64,000 bases of DNA from contig CAKRJP010000006.1 of assembly GCA_934351835.1 (NCBI GenBank), forward strand, positions 1 to 64,000, in the 5' to 3' direction. Position 1 is the stretch's first letter. Each line of letters starts with the position of its first letter. This document shows, one piece after another, positions 40,096-49,285 of the stretch. The stretch comes from an uncultured Lachnospiraceae bacterium (GTDB lineage Bacteria > Bacillota > Clostridia > Lachnospirales > Lachnospiraceae). The position numbers were made by a program, and so were the translations under genes. Under the pieces are notes generated by a model. That model saw only the letters and a list, made by a program, of their open reading frames with translations. It searched no databases and was not told the origin of the DNA.

Positions 40096-40812
40096 TTATG
40101 CCGCTGCCGCATCTTTCTTTCGATAAGACAGACGGGCATATATGATGGAACCAAATACTGCAAGTAATGTAACCATCCATGTATGTGATTTTCCAGGGAT
40201 GAAATCAAATGCGCCGACTCTTAATAAGATCCAGCCAACCAGTGCCAGGAGCATTCCACAGCACAACATCTTCGGCTGACCTTTTGTCATACGTGCCAGA
40301 AGTGCTGCATGCAATGCCGGAAGTACATATCCCAGAGCTACTACCAGTCCGTTTGGAAGCAGATTTAATAATTTTGCACCACCGATACATGCGATAGTAA
40401 GTGCAATCAGACAAACTACTGCGGATACCGCACAGGAAATCGTTACCACGATACCGCCTTCATCCGATCCAAGTTCTACGTCCGCTGCGTCCTGGGCGAT
40501 CGCTGCTACCGGAACTTTCAGGTTTGCCGTGTTACCGGATAAGTGCGCCATGTAGATTCCCGGGATTCCAAGGATCGGGAAATATGCGATCGGATCCGAA
40601 AACCACATAACACCAACTACACTGACAGTAGATATAAGTCCGATACTAAGTTCTGTAAGTCCGGGCGTAAATCCAAAATACCACATGATCACCGCTACCG
40701 GTACAAACGAAATTACTACTGCATATAAGTTTGTAATTCGTCCCCATTTTATTGCATAAGGGATAAATTCTGATTTATATAAGCTTTTTCCACCGTTATC
40801 ATTTCCACTCAT
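40096..40812 (-). CDS. Multi-pass membrane protein, second gene of an unnamed transporter pair
   Basis: A 238-residue membrane protein with about six hydrophobic segments (for example NLYAVVISFVPVAVIMWYFG, ISTVSVVGVMWFSD). The ATG at 40812 is 8 bases from GGAGGG. FPILGIPGIYMAHLSGNTANL and PNGLVVALGYVLPALHAALLA look like transporter loops and helices. I do not recognise the family beyond its constant pairing with DUF5058-type proteins. The two genes are 16 bases apart, on the same strand, and behind one operator. A two-component permease is plausible; its substrate is unknown. Confidence 0.6.
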   Translation of the reverse strand: MSGNDNGGKSLYKSEFIPYAIKWGRITNLYAVVISFVPVAVIMWYFGFTPGLTELSIGLISTVSVVGVMWFSDPIAYFPILGIPGIYMAHLSGNTANLKVPVAAIAQDAADVELGSDEGGIVVTISCAVSAVVCLIALTIACIGGAKLLNLLPNGLVVALGYVLPALHAALLARMTKGQPKMLCCGMLLALVGWILLRVGAFDFIPGKSHTWMVTLLAVFGSIIYARLSYRKKDAAAA

Positions 40813-40828
40813 TTTCTTCACCCTCCTA

Positions 40829-41569
40829 CTATCTAAAGAATATCAATGCAATTACAGGGCCGGTCAGCATTGCAATCGTAATTCCCCATTCACGAACCCA
40901 TTTTGCACCTTTTTTATCTTCCAGTACATTTAACAGTTTCATAACCACAAATCCAACAACTACGCATATCGCACGTTTGATCGCTACCGGATTCATCCAA
41001 TCTGTTTTGCCGTCCACAACTATGTATGAAAAATAGTGATCAAATGATAAGAATGCAAATGCTCCGGACATCGCTGCTGCTGAAATTACAGGCATCAGTT
41101 CTACGCTACCTGCAAGTTTTTCTGTAATCTTATCCAGCTTATCTGTTAAAAGCGCCGTTGATACCAGCCAGCCGGAAGCTCCGAACCACATACAGAAGAA
41201 ACTACATGCCAGTGCATATCCATCATAGCCTTCGCCGCCAAGGGTTGTTCCGTAAGCTGCTGCTCCGAATCCTGCCGTAGATAACTCATATCCTACAGAT
41301 CCGATAAATCCAAGCCTCAGCCACGCGATAGCTCCACCCATCGCAAGAATCAGTGGAAGTACACCTGCCACAACTGAAAGAGTTGGTCCAATTGATGAAA
41401 CAACAGATACTTTTGCGACTTCTTTAAACTGCTTCTTTGTCATTCCCATTTTCGTACCAACGCTCAACGCTTTTTTCGTGAATATCGCTGCCTGTAGCAA
41501 TACTGTCATTACCGCGATTCCACATGTTCCCCATACCAGAGGACTGTTCGCAATATCAAGATAGTTCAT
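40829..41569 (-). CDS. DUF5058-like membrane protein
   Basis: A 246-residue protein with six or seven helices; GGAGGG precedes the start. The opening YLDIANSPLVWGTCGIAVMTVLLQA and the following KKALSVGTKMGMTKKQFKEVAK and VVSSIGPTLSVVAGVLPLILAMGGAIAWLRLGFIGSVGYE match the DUF5058 family, whose function is undescribed. Gly/Ser-rich helices, e.g. GFGAAAYGTTLGGEGYDGYAL, recall ion- or solute-conducting proteins. It is the first gene of the two-gene operon, preceded by a long palindrome at 41730-41782. Confidence 0.65.
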   Translation of the reverse strand: MNYLDIANSPLVWGTCGIAVMTVLLQAAIFTKKALSVGTKMGMTKKQFKEVAKVSVVSSIGPTLSVVAGVLPLILAMGGAIAWLRLGFIGSVGYELSTAGFGAAAYGTTLGGEGYDGYALACSFFCMWFGASGWLVSTALLTDKLDKITEKLAGSVELMPVISAAAMSGAFAFLSFDHYFSYIVVDGKTDWMNPVAIKRAICVVVGFVVMKLLNVLEDKKGAKWVREWGITIAMLTGPVIALIFFR

Positions 41570-41729
41570 AAAATTCCCTCCATTCCTTTTTTCTTTTTAA
41601 CTTCTTCGATATTATTTTAACACTGTAAAAAGCAAGCGTTGTGCCGATTACTGTTTTTTCTTATATTTTTATTGAATTTTCTGTTTTTTCATTATATTTC
41701 TTCTACTTTTCCGTCTTTATTGCATATAA

Positions 41730-41782
41730 AAAATATACACTGTATACTATGTTTTCTTTTTTCTGTATACAGTGTATATTTT
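41730..41782 (-). promoter_or_regulatory. 18-base perfect inverted repeat, operator-like, upstream of the DUF5058 pair
   Basis: AAAATATACACTGTATAC (41730-41747) and GTATACAGTGTATATTTT (41765-41782) are perfect inverted copies separated by 17 bases. Each arm itself contains a short palindrome (ATACACTGTAT), as for two sites of a dimeric repressor. On the minus strand TATACA-17-TATACA elements overlap the two arms and could be a weak promoter. The rest of 41570-41864 is A/T-rich without genes. Confidence 0.6.
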
Positions 41783-41864
41783 AGTTAAATTCGTGACAAT
41801 TTATTTTTATTTTTGTTATTTTTTAATCAATTTGATATTTTCACCAAACAGACCTCATGGACAA

Positions 41865-42410
41865 TTATTCACCTTTTAACTGCACAAATCTTGGCGCATG
41901 ACCAATTTCAGGCAAAATCTTCTCCAACAAATCTTTTGTCCTAACCCGAATACTGGAGGTATTGATACAAGGATGACAACCTATATACTCCGCTTTTGTT
42001 ATATCCTCGTCAATCAAAAGCTGCACACGCCGCTCCTGATCGTTCATAAGACCCATCACGCTGACAGATCCCGGGGTAATATCCAGATATTCTTCCATGT
42101 AGTTATCCTTCGCAAAAGACAATCTGGAAGAACCAATCTGTGATGATAATTCCTTGGTTTTAAACTTCTTATCTCCCGGCATCATCAACAGATAGAATGC
42201 CGTCTCCTGGCGATTGCAGAGGTAAAGATTCTTGCACATTTCTGTCTCTAATACTTCATCAACCGCTATGCAGTCTTCCATCGTCATTGCGACCTCATGA
42301 TCCACACGATCATACTCTATCTGCAATCTGTCCAGCAGATCGTATACCCTGATTTCTTTTTCCAGACGCCCTTCTGTATTCTCCGGGCGCCCTTTCTGTC
42401 TTTCTAACAT
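41865..42410 (-). CDS. Prolyl-tRNA editing protein (YbaK/ProX-type)
   Basis: A 181-residue aminoacyl-tRNA deacylase. The YbaK/EbsC fold is seen in EYDRVDHEVAMTMEDC, EMCKNLYLCNRQETAFYLLMMPGDKKFKTKELSSQIGSSRLSF, and the C-terminal GSVSVMGLMNDQERRVQLLIDEDI, IGCHPCINTSSIRVRT. The GCHPC..NT block is typical of ProXp-ala/PrdX-type proteins, which hydrolyse Ala-tRNA-Pro mischarged by ProRS. It acts in the cytoplasm. No strong ribosome site is seen before the start. The gene is apparently alone between the membrane operon and glmS. Confidence 0.88.
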   Translation of the reverse strand: MLERQKGRPENTEGRLEKEIRVYDLLDRLQIEYDRVDHEVAMTMEDCIAVDEVLETEMCKNLYLCNRQETAFYLLMMPGDKKFKTKELSSQIGSSRLSFAKDNYMEEYLDITPGSVSVMGLMNDQERRVQLLIDEDITKAEYIGCHPCINTSSIRVRTKDLLEKILPEIGHAPRFVQLKGE

Positions 42411-42496
42411 ATTCGAAACTCACTTTCGTCTGTCAAACACCGCCACACGCTATACCACAATACTATTTGCCATTCCATTTGCGGCACGCTGATTAC

Positions 42497-44335
42497 TTAC
42501 TCTACAGTTACACTCTTTGCAAGGTTTCTCGGCTTATCTACATCCAGACCTTTGGATACAGAAATATAATATCCCAGTAACTGCAAAGGCACGACCGCCA
42601 GTGAAGTTGCAAAATGCGGATCAATTTTCGGAATGTAAATTACAAAGTCAGCATTATCCTCGATATTGTAATTACCATAAGTGGTAAGTCCCATCAGATA
42701 AGCTCCACGGGCTTTACACTCTACCATATTACTGATTGTCTTCTCATATAACGCCGGCTGTGTCAGAACACCAATCATCAATGTTCCATCTTCTACAAGA
42801 GAGATGGTCCCATGCTTCAATTCTCCTGCCGCATAGGCTTCGGAATGAATATAACTGATTTCTTTCATCTTCAGACTACCTTCCATACAAATTGCATAGT
42901 CGATGCCTCGTCCGATGAAAAATACATCTTTTGCATTTACCTGCTTAGAAGCAAACCACTGGATTCTCTCTTTATCGTCAATAATCTTTTCAATCTTCTC
43001 CGGAACTGTCTGAAGTTCTTCGATATATTTTGCATACTGTTCTTCGTCAATATGACCGCGAACCTTACCAAACTGAAGCGCTAATGCATATGTCGCAATC
43101 AGCTGTGTACTGTAAGCCTTTGTAGTTGCCACAGAAATCTCCGGTCCGGCCAGCGTGTAAAATACATTGTCAGCTTCTCTGGCAATGGAAGATCCAATCA
43201 CATTTACAATACCCAGAGTACGGATTCCCTTTTTCTTAGATTCTCTTAACGCCGCAAGACTGTCCGCCGTCTCTCCGGACTGACTGATGATGATCACCAG
43301 ATCATTCGGATTCATAAGCTGTTTACGATAACGGAACTCAGATGCCAGTTCCACACGAACCGGGATCTGTGCCAGATCTTCAATCACATACTGAGCAGCC
43401 ACTCCAACATGATATGCCGAGCCACAGGCAACAATATAAATCTGACTGATCTTTTGAATTTCTTCTTCATCCAGCCCCACTTCTGACAGATCGATCACAC
43501 CATCTTTTAATACAGAATTCAAAGTATCTTTAATTGCTCTTGGCTGTTCATGGATCTCCTTGATCATAAAATGCTCAAACCCTGCTTTCTCAGCAGCTTC
43601 CGCATCCCAGTCGATCACTTTAGGCTCTTTTTCAATTTCTTCTCCATCAAGGTTATAGAAAGTAATCTCACCTTTTCTAACCCGGGCCATCTCCAGATTT
43701 GCAATATAATATACACTTCTGGTATATTTCAAAATTGCCGGTACATCAGAAGCAATATAGGACTCACCATCAGCAACACCCAGAACCATCGGACTGTCTT
43801 TTCTTGCCACATAAATCTCTTCCGGGTAATCCTTGAAAAGGACTGCCAGTGCATAAGAACCACGAATACGGACAATCGCGTGATTGACCGCATCTACCGG
43901 TGTTCCCTCGTATTTTTTATAATAATAATCAATTAATTTTACAGCAACTTCTGTATCCGTCTCAGAATAGAATGTATATCCCTTGCGGATTAATTTTTCC
44001 TTTAATTCCTGATAATTCTCAATGATACCATTGTGAACAGCTACTACATTTTCATCATCGGAACAATGCGGATGTGCATTATTCTCAGACGGTTCTCCAT
44101 GAGTTGCCCATCTTGTATGACCAATACCGCAAGTACCCGGAACAGACTCTCCTTCGTTTGTCTTCTCAGCAAGAACCTTCAAACGTCCTTTTGCCTTGAT
44201 CACCTCTACCGGTGCCTCACCATCTCTCACGGCAATACCGGCAGAATCATAACCACGGTACTCCAGTTTTGACAAACCATCCAACAGAATCGGTGCCGCC
44301 TGATGATTTCCTACAAAACCTACAATTCCACACAT
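42497..44335 (-). CDS. glmS: Glutamine-fructose-6-phosphate aminotransferase (isomerizing)
   Basis: A 612-residue enzyme that makes glucosamine-6-phosphate, the entry to UDP-GlcNAc. The mature N-terminus is Cys2 (MCGIVGFVG), the glutaminase nucleophile, with HTRWATHGEPSENNAHPH further in. Two SIS domains follow (IVACGSAYHVGVAAQYVIEDLA; ISQSGETADSLAALRESKKKG). The C-terminal end, LAKSVTVE, is the conserved CF-like tail that closes the synthase site. AGGAGG precedes the start. Only 43 bases separate it from the upstream gene, leaving no room for a glmS ribozyme. It supplies amino sugar for the polysaccharide genes upstream. Confidence 0.97.
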   Translation of the reverse strand: MCGIVGFVGNHQAAPILLDGLSKLEYRGYDSAGIAVRDGEAPVEVIKAKGRLKVLAEKTNEGESVPGTCGIGHTRWATHGEPSENNAHPHCSDDENVVAVHNGIIENYQELKEKLIRKGYTFYSETDTEVAVKLIDYYYKKYEGTPVDAVNHAIVRIRGSYALAVLFKDYPEEIYVARKDSPMVLGVADGESYIASDVPAILKYTRSVYYIANLEMARVRKGEITFYNLDGEEIEKEPKVIDWDAEAAEKAGFEHFMIKEIHEQPRAIKDTLNSVLKDGVIDLSEVGLDEEEIQKISQIYIVACGSAYHVGVAAQYVIEDLAQIPVRVELASEFRYRKQLMNPNDLVIIISQSGETADSLAALRESKKKGIRTLGIVNVIGSSIAREADNVFYTLAGPEISVATTKAYSTQLIATYALALQFGKVRGHIDEEQYAKYIEELQTVPEKIEKIIDDKERIQWFASKQVNAKDVFFIGRGIDYAICMEGSLKMKEISYIHSEAYAAGELKHGTISLVEDGTLMIGVLTQPALYEKTISNMVECKARGAYLMGLTTYGNYNIEDNADFVIYIPKIDPHFATSLAVVPLQLLGYYISVSKGLDVDKPRNLAKSVTVE

Positions 44336-44378
44336 ATTTTATTTCCTCCTATCTCTCTACTTATACTCTAAACTCACT

Positions 44379-45290
44379 CTAATTCCACAGTTTTTCAGGA
44401 TAAATACCCGCTTCAATCATCTCTGCAAATGCAGCCTGTGCAAGTTCAACATCCTCTTTGTAAGTGATGCCGATCCATTTATCCGTTGTCTCTAAAACTT
44501 TTACAGTAGCTTTTTGTTTCTTTAATAGTTTGTCAATAATATTCGGCAGAAGGTATTCCTCTGTATCAGACTGCAGATTAGACAAGAAATCTGCAAAACC
44601 TTCTTCCAGATAATCTATAAAATCCGGGAAACCAGCCCACATATTCATGGATACATTCAGATCTTCCGTAATCCACTCAGCCACATCAGGCTCTTTGCAC
44701 TGCATAGTGCCATCAGCCAGTTTAGCAATCTCATGGGTCTCATACACATCTGTCAGCATATTATCGGCATTCTTCTTGCAGATACCACGGGTAACTGTAC
44801 CATTATCACTCAGGGTATTTTTCAGGATAAATCCAGCCATTCCCATTGTATAAACTCCGTCAGCATCCTTCGGCGTATTTACCAGAAAATCATGCAACAA
44901 CTTAAACGCCTGCTTGCCATAGTAATCATCTGCATTAATAATCACATACGGATCTTTCACTACATCTTTACAGCACAAAACAGCCTGTCCCGTTCCCCAG
45001 GGTTTCTTACGGCCATTGGCTGCAAAACCATCCGGAAGATCATCTACAGACTGGTATACATATTCCACATCCACATATTTTGAAATACGATCTCCGATCA
45101 CCTCTTTGAATTCTTCTTCAATATCCTTACGGATAATGAATACAACTTTGTCGAATCCCGCTTCGACCGCATCATAGATCGAATAATCCATGATTACTTC
45201 CCCATTGTTACCCATCTTTGCCAGCTGCTTGATCCCTGTTCCGAAACGTGAACCAATACCTGCTGCCATAATAATCAATGCCGTCTTCAT
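44379..45290 (-). CDS. Sugar-phosphate nucleotidyltransferase family protein
   Basis: A 303-residue NTP transferase. The N-terminal loop IIMAAGIGSRFGTGIKQLAKMG is the nucleotide-binding signature, and WGTGQAVLCCKDVV, VIINADDYYGKQAF match the sugar nucleotidyltransferase core (Asp-Asp metal site). The family includes UTP-glucose-1-phosphate uridylyltransferases and related enzymes; the exact sugar is not readable. It follows cpsD on the same strand and lies upstream of glmS, so it probably makes a nucleotide sugar for the polysaccharide. GAGGTTATT precedes the start. Confidence 0.8.
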   Translation of the reverse strand: MKTALIIMAAGIGSRFGTGIKQLAKMGNNGEVIMDYSIYDAVEAGFDKVVFIIRKDIEEEFKEVIGDRISKYVDVEYVYQSVDDLPDGFAANGRKKPWGTGQAVLCCKDVVKDPYVIINADDYYGKQAFKLLHDFLVNTPKDADGVYTMGMAGFILKNTLSDNGTVTRGICKKNADNMLTDVYETHEIAKLADGTMQCKEPDVAEWITEDLNVSMNMWAGFPDFIDYLEEGFADFLSNLQSDTEEYLLPNIIDKLLKKQKATVKVLETTDKWIGITYKEDVELAQAAFAEMIEAGIYPEKLWN

Positions 45291-45324
45291 AATAACCTCT
45301 CTTTAGCTCTTTTTGTTTGGTTTC

Positions 45325-46041
45325 CTACTTATCTTCTTTGCTGTTTCCATAATATTTGCCATACTGCTTACCATAAGCTTTGCCGTAATATTTACCATAA
45401 TAATGGCCAGTCTTCTTTCTGTCCACCTTATTAAGTACAACTCCTAAAATCGGGCAGGATGCAACCTCTAATTTTTCTTTTACAGACTGCACCAGTTTAC
45501 GTTTCACTTCTCCGGACTCTACAACCAAAATCGAACCATCGCACTGCTCTGATATAATGGCCGCGTCTACGACCAGCCCCAACGGCGGTGCATCTATAAT
45601 AATATAATCATACACCGTTCTGGCAGATTCTATCATACCTTTAAACCTCTCGGTTGACAAAAGTTCGGTCGGATTCGGAGCCTGCGGTCCCGCAAAAACC
45701 ATGTGTAATCTCGGGATATTGGTAGACATTACAACGTCTGCCAAAGTACATTGTCCTGCAAGGAAGTGCGTCAGTCCATTATCTACTCCTGTCGCTTTTG
45801 CTCTCGAAATCATCACAGACTTTCTAAGGTCTGTGTCAATCAACAAAACCTTCTTTTTTAATTCCGTCAAAGAATATGCTAATTTCAAAGAAGTCTCTGT
45901 CTTTCCCTCACCACTCAGAGAACTGGTTACCATTATCACCTGCTTATCTTCTCCACAAAATGATATATTTGTCCTCAAAGTCTTCAATTCTTCAGTCATT
46001 GCATAACTCATCTGACCAAGTTCAATGGTTGTCTTTTTCAT
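45325..46041 (-). CDS. cpsD: Bacterial tyrosine kinase (CpsD/CapB type)
   Basis: A 238-residue BY-kinase. Walker A is SLSGEGKT (41-48), Walker A' is KKVLLIDTDLRKS, and DYIIIDAPPLGLVVDA is Walker B. The C-terminus is a tyrosine cluster (HYYGKYYGKAYGKQYGKYYG), the autophosphorylation site. It needs its membrane partner CpsC (49285) to be active and is reversed by the phosphatase CpsB (46044), its adjacent gene. The three control length and assembly of the surface polysaccharide. AGGAGAGAAAG precedes the start. Confidence 0.95.
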   Translation of the reverse strand: MKKTTIELGQMSYAMTEELKTLRTNISFCGEDKQVIMVTSSLSGEGKTETSLKLAYSLTELKKKVLLIDTDLRKSVMISRAKATGVDNGLTHFLAGQCTLADVVMSTNIPRLHMVFAGPQAPNPTELLSTERFKGMIESARTVYDYIIIDAPPLGLVVDAAIISEQCDGSILVVESGEVKRKLVQSVKEKLEVASCPILGVVLNKVDRKKTGHYYGKYYGKAYGKQYGKYYGNSKEDK

Positions 46042-46043
46042 TT

Positions 46044-46775
46044 TTATCTTTCTCTCCTGTTATTTCCAATAATCTTCAAAGGATTCTTTTCAAAAATTCT
46101 CACAGCCGTCTGCCTGCCCCATTTTTTCTCCACATATTCCGCACATTCCTTTAATCTGGAAGGTCGCGCCTTCATATCATGAGCATCTGAAGCTATAAAA
46201 TCTATCTGACCATTTTTCATCAATTTCTTGCAAAAATGGCGGATCACAAATCCATCCATTCCCAACAATGCATCAGCATTTACCTGAATCCTGGCTCCCA
46301 GTCCAATTGCATCCGTAATATTCTCCGGATGTTCCACAAACGCAGGATAACGTTCTGCATGAGCAATAATCGGAATAAATCCGGCAGATATCAGCTCATA
46401 TAATACCGTTCTTATCCGATAATACCCGTCCATCGATGAAAATTCCACTAATACGTATCTGCTGCCAGCCATCGTCGGATGCATCCCTTTTTTCAGAGCT
46501 TCCACCATGTCTGTCTCCCGATGGTACTCGCATCCCAAATAAAGTTCTATCCCTGCATCTTCAATCGTTACCGCATAATCACGCATCTTCAAAAATCTAT
46601 GTATCAGAATCTTCTTCTCCGGTTCAAACATTCCTGCACGGTAATGAGGTGTCACAATAATTCTTCTCACACCGTCTTTATAAGATTTTTTAAGCATCGC
46701 CGCTGCCATTCTGCCTGTTCTCGGTCCATCATCCACACCCGGAAGCATATGGCAATGAATATCCGTTAATATCAC
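46044..46775 (-). CDS. cpsB: PHP-type tyrosine-protein phosphatase (CpsB/CapC)
   Basis: A 243-residue metal-dependent phosphatase of the PHP superfamily. Metal ligands: TDIHCHMLPGVDDGP at the N-terminus, IVTPHYRAGMF, YLGCEYHRE, PIIAHAERYPA and ASDAHDMKARP, in the standard order. It starts with GTG at 46775, near GAGGTG. It dephosphorylates the CpsD tyrosine cluster. It begins after the terminator at 46810-46845, so it may start a new transcript with cpsD, the nucleotidyltransferase and glmS. Confidence 0.95.
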   Translation of the reverse strand: MILTDIHCHMLPGVDDGPRTGRMAAAMLKKSYKDGVRRIIVTPHYRAGMFEPEKKILIHRFLKMRDYAVTIEDAGIELYLGCEYHRETDMVEALKKGMHPTMAGSRYVLVEFSSMDGYYRIRTVLYELISAGFIPIIAHAERYPAFVEHPENITDAIGLGARIQVNADALLGMDGFVIRHFCKKLMKNGQIDFIASDAHDMKARPSRLKECAEYVEKKWGRQTAVRIFEKNPLKIIGNNRRER

Positions 46776-46809
46776 AGTACACCTCTTATAATGATATCTA
46801 TAGAAAAAA

Positions 46810-46845
46810 ATTCTCTTTCTGAAATAACCATCTCAGAAAGAGAAT
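46810..46845 (-). terminator. Terminator after the SPKTG-protein gene
   Basis: ATTCTCTTTCTGA (46810-46822) pairs with TCAGAAAGAGAAT (46833-46845); on the minus strand it is followed by TTTTTTC. It divides the sortase/LCP unit from cpsB-cpsD. Confidence 0.88.
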
Positions 46846-46864
46846 CTCCTTAAATCATTTTTAC

Positions 46865-47479
46865 TTATCTTACCTCTCTCTTGCGAAGGCAAAGGCTTCC
46901 GCCAACCATAAGTGCCATAGCGATTACTGCCATAGGTACCACTGAGTTCTCACCTGTCTTTGGCGAAACTGCTCCGGTAGCGCTGGAAGCAACACTCTTA
47001 TCTACTGCAAATGCAACTAATGCTAACTGATCAGCATTCTCAAATGTTACCGTAATGGTTCCATTACCGGCTGTGCACTGAAGCATTACCCACCGACCAT
47101 TCACATAAGCCATAACTGCAACTTTTGTTCCGACTGTAACACCAGGAACGTTAAATGTCAGCTGAACAGGATATGCTATATCAGCATCTTCTACTGTAAC
47201 TGTCTGTACATCTACAACCTGAAGACCATCTACATAAGCATTTCCCATTGCTGCTTTCAGACCTTCTGTTGTCTGAATGTCAGCTACTGCACTTGCGAAA
47301 TTACCGCTGTATGCTCGAAGGCGAAATCTCACCTGACCACCATTCTTATCTACACCATTTCCCGCTGTAACAACTCCGTTGGCAACCGGACTGTCAGCCG
47401 CAAATGCTGTAACACTCATAGCAAATATCATAACTGCTGATAAAGCCACACAGATTACTTTTTTCAATGAACTCCTCAT
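46865..47479 (-). CDS. Surface protein with SPKTGE sorting signal, likely sortase B substrate
   Basis: A 204-residue secreted protein. A signal peptide (1-28, ending in VTAFAA) precedes a beta-rich domain (about 40-160) with no family I recognise. The C-terminus has SPKTGENS (about 172-179), a hydrophobic helix and the basic tail RKREVR, a complete sortase signal in which the leading Leu is replaced by Ser. C. difficile SrtB is known to use (S/N/P)PxTG motifs, and a class B sortase is encoded two genes upstream. It is probably the main substrate of that sortase. GGAGG precedes the start and a terminator follows. Confidence 0.85.
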   Translation of the reverse strand: MRSSLKKVICVALSAVMIFAMSVTAFAADSPVANGVVTAGNGVDKNGGQVRFRLRAYSGNFASAVADIQTTEGLKAAMGNAYVDGLQVVDVQTVTVEDADIAYPVQLTFNVPGVTVGTKVAVMAYVNGRWVMLQCTAGNGTITVTFENADQLALVAFAVDKSVASSATGAVSPKTGENSVVPMAVIAMALMVGGSLCLRKREVR

Positions 47480-47556
47480 TACTTATTCCTCCATTTTTTT
47501 ATTCAATTTTCCCTTATGTAATACTATCGCTGCTAATAACTAGTAACAGTATACTC

Positions 47557-48531
47557 CTATTTTATTTGTTTGTAAAATGTTTTTAGCACTAATTCATATA
47601 ATTTATCATTATCCAGATAAAATTCATCATGTTCTTTTCCTGATTTCATCTCACCTTGCAATTGTATGATGTCCTCATCGAAAGTATACTCGGCTATTTT
47701 ATTCAGTTGTTCCGCCGTCATATCCGTATCAATATAGTCTCCTGCAGAGTTCATAACAAGATCATACACTGAATTTTTATCTATTTTTCCACTCTGGATC
47801 TGCTCAAGAAGAGTTTTCATAAACTGATTCTGTCGTTCCATTCGGCTGTCATTACTTCCCAACACATCATGGTCTCTGTATCTGACATAATTCTCTGCCT
47901 GTTTACCGTCAAGCGTCAGTTTTGCACCCTTTGTAAATGCCGGATCAATCTTACTATAATCTTCCGGAACCGTAATCTCAACGCCACCCATCGCATCTAC
48001 AATCTGCTCTATTCCATCTACATTCAAAGAAATATGCGAACGGATCGGGACTCCATAAAGAAGGTTTGATACGATATTCTTCATTATCTGACAGCTCTTT
48101 TTAGTACTATTTCCATATGCATACTGCAATGCGATCTGTGCATTTTCAGTTGCCAGTTTTTCTCCCGACATATCATAGATATCAATATCAGTCATTGTAT
48201 CTCTTGAAATTTCCAAAATCTGTGCCGTCTTCTTGTTATCATTCAGCACCAACAACAGAATTGTATCTGCCTGACCACCCTTTCCCGGCTGATTCTCAAG
48301 GCTTACTGTTTCTGATTTGTCTACTCCTAAAAAAAGCACTGTTCGAATGTCAGAATTATATTTATATTTTTCTCCGTTATACTTTACAATATCACTGTCT
48401 TCATCGTCAACAGCTTCCACATTTGCTATTGTCGCCTGCGTCTTTTGGTGCTTCCAGATTCCAATTCCTAATATCACCATGACTAATAATGTTATCACAA
48501 GCACAATAATCGTATTTCTCTTTTTATTCAT
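47557..48531 (-). CDS. LytR-CpsA-Psr (LCP) family glycopolymer transferase
   Basis: A 324-residue protein with an N-terminal membrane helix (about 8-26) and an outside LCP domain: IRTVLFLGVDKSETVS, GQADTILLLVLNDNKKTAQILEISRDTMTDI, IDAMGGVEITVPEDY and YVRYRDHDVLGSNDSRMERQNQFMKTLLEQI. The Arg and Asp residues of LDGKQAENYVRYR..D and R-x-x-R-Q-x-x-F bind the lipid pyrophosphate. LCP enzymes attach teichoic acid or capsule to peptidoglycan. Its start overlaps the sortase gene end by 8 bases. It is followed by the SPKTG-protein gene. Confidence 0.93.
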   Translation of the reverse strand: MNKKRNTIIVLVITLLVMVILGIGIWKHQKTQATIANVEAVDDEDSDIVKYNGEKYKYNSDIRTVLFLGVDKSETVSLENQPGKGGQADTILLLVLNDNKKTAQILEISRDTMTDIDIYDMSGEKLATENAQIALQYAYGNSTKKSCQIMKNIVSNLLYGVPIRSHISLNVDGIEQIVDAMGGVEITVPEDYSKIDPAFTKGAKLTLDGKQAENYVRYRDHDVLGSNDSRMERQNQFMKTLLEQIQSGKIDKNSVYDLVMNSAGDYIDTDMTAEQLNKIAEYTFDEDIIQLQGEMKSGKEHDEFYLDNDKLYELVLKTFYKQIK

Positions 48532-49285
48532 TATCTTCCACCAGAACTGCTTCTACTAAATAGCGATTATTCGGTTTATCAGCAATGCATGTACTCAATG
48601 TTAACAAATGGCTCTCCGGCGTCACCTGAACAGATTCATCAAAACTGCTCTGCATATCTCTGCAGTTATATATTGAATCTATATACTGCTGTCTGCGACC
48701 CGTATCAGTAAAATCATAAGTTTTCAAAATATGTTCTTCTCCATAAACCACTGCCGCAAATATTCGGTATGTAAGCTTTTTATCCGGCGTATAAATATAA
48801 ATCTCCGGATGCTCCCGCAAATACTGACTATCTTCGTAATTATGCAGATTCTGGAACATACTCCCATCTTTCATATCATGACCGTAAATCACCGTATCAA
48901 AATCGTCAAAATCCTTTGAATTCAATGCCTCTGTATAAATCGAACCCGGATAACCTTCCTGTCCATCAATTGTATGATTCAAATAATAAGCATCATCATC
49001 CGCACTCTGCACAATCGGATAATTCACCTGGGTATCCGGAATTTCAATCCATGCATAAATATCTGGATTCGTCTGTTTCAAACTATCGAAATCAATCGGA
49101 CTTATATATGTCTCTTCCGGTGTCTGTTCATCTTTCTTCTTATCATCCACCGCTTCTTTCCGGACTTTGGTGTAAATATCTTCATTCTTTGATTTTTGAT
49201 ATTCATGCCAGCCGATATATCCGGCACATGCCAGTCCGGCAATTATCATTGCGATTCCAATATATGTACGAACCTTTTTACTCAT
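48524..49285 (-). CDS. srtB: Class B sortase
   Basis: A 253-residue transpeptidase. A membrane helix (about 5-23) is followed by a linker and the sortase barrel: YAWIEIPDTQVNYPIVQSADDDAYYLNHTIDGQ, GSIYTEALNSKDFDDFDTVIYGHDMKDGSMF (catalytic His in YGHDM), and LLTLSTCIADKPNNRYLVEAV with Cys233 and Arg241. SrtB-type features include the extra insertions and the N-terminal helix. It cleaves the SPKTG signal of the protein at 46865 and attaches it to peptidoglycan. Its start overlaps the cpsC stop by 1 base, so it is part of the same operon. Confidence 0.93.
   Translation of the reverse strand: MSKKVRTYIGIAMIIAGLACAGYIGWHEYQKSKNEDIYTKVRKEAVDDKKKDEQTPEETYISPIDFDSLKQTNPDIYAWIEIPDTQVNYPIVQSADDDAYYLNHTIDGQEGYPGSIYTEALNSKDFDDFDTVIYGHDMKDGSMFQNLHNYEDSQYLREHPEIYIYTPDKKLTYRIFAAVVYGEEHILKTYDFTDTGRRQQYIDSIYNCRDMQSSFDESVQVTPESHLLTLSTCIADKPNNRYLVEAVLVEDNE

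Noticed and set aside
42497..44378. glmS ribozyme upstream of glmS
   Set aside because: Only 43 bases separate glmS from the preceding nucleotidyltransferase gene, and no self-cleaving ribozyme fold fits there.
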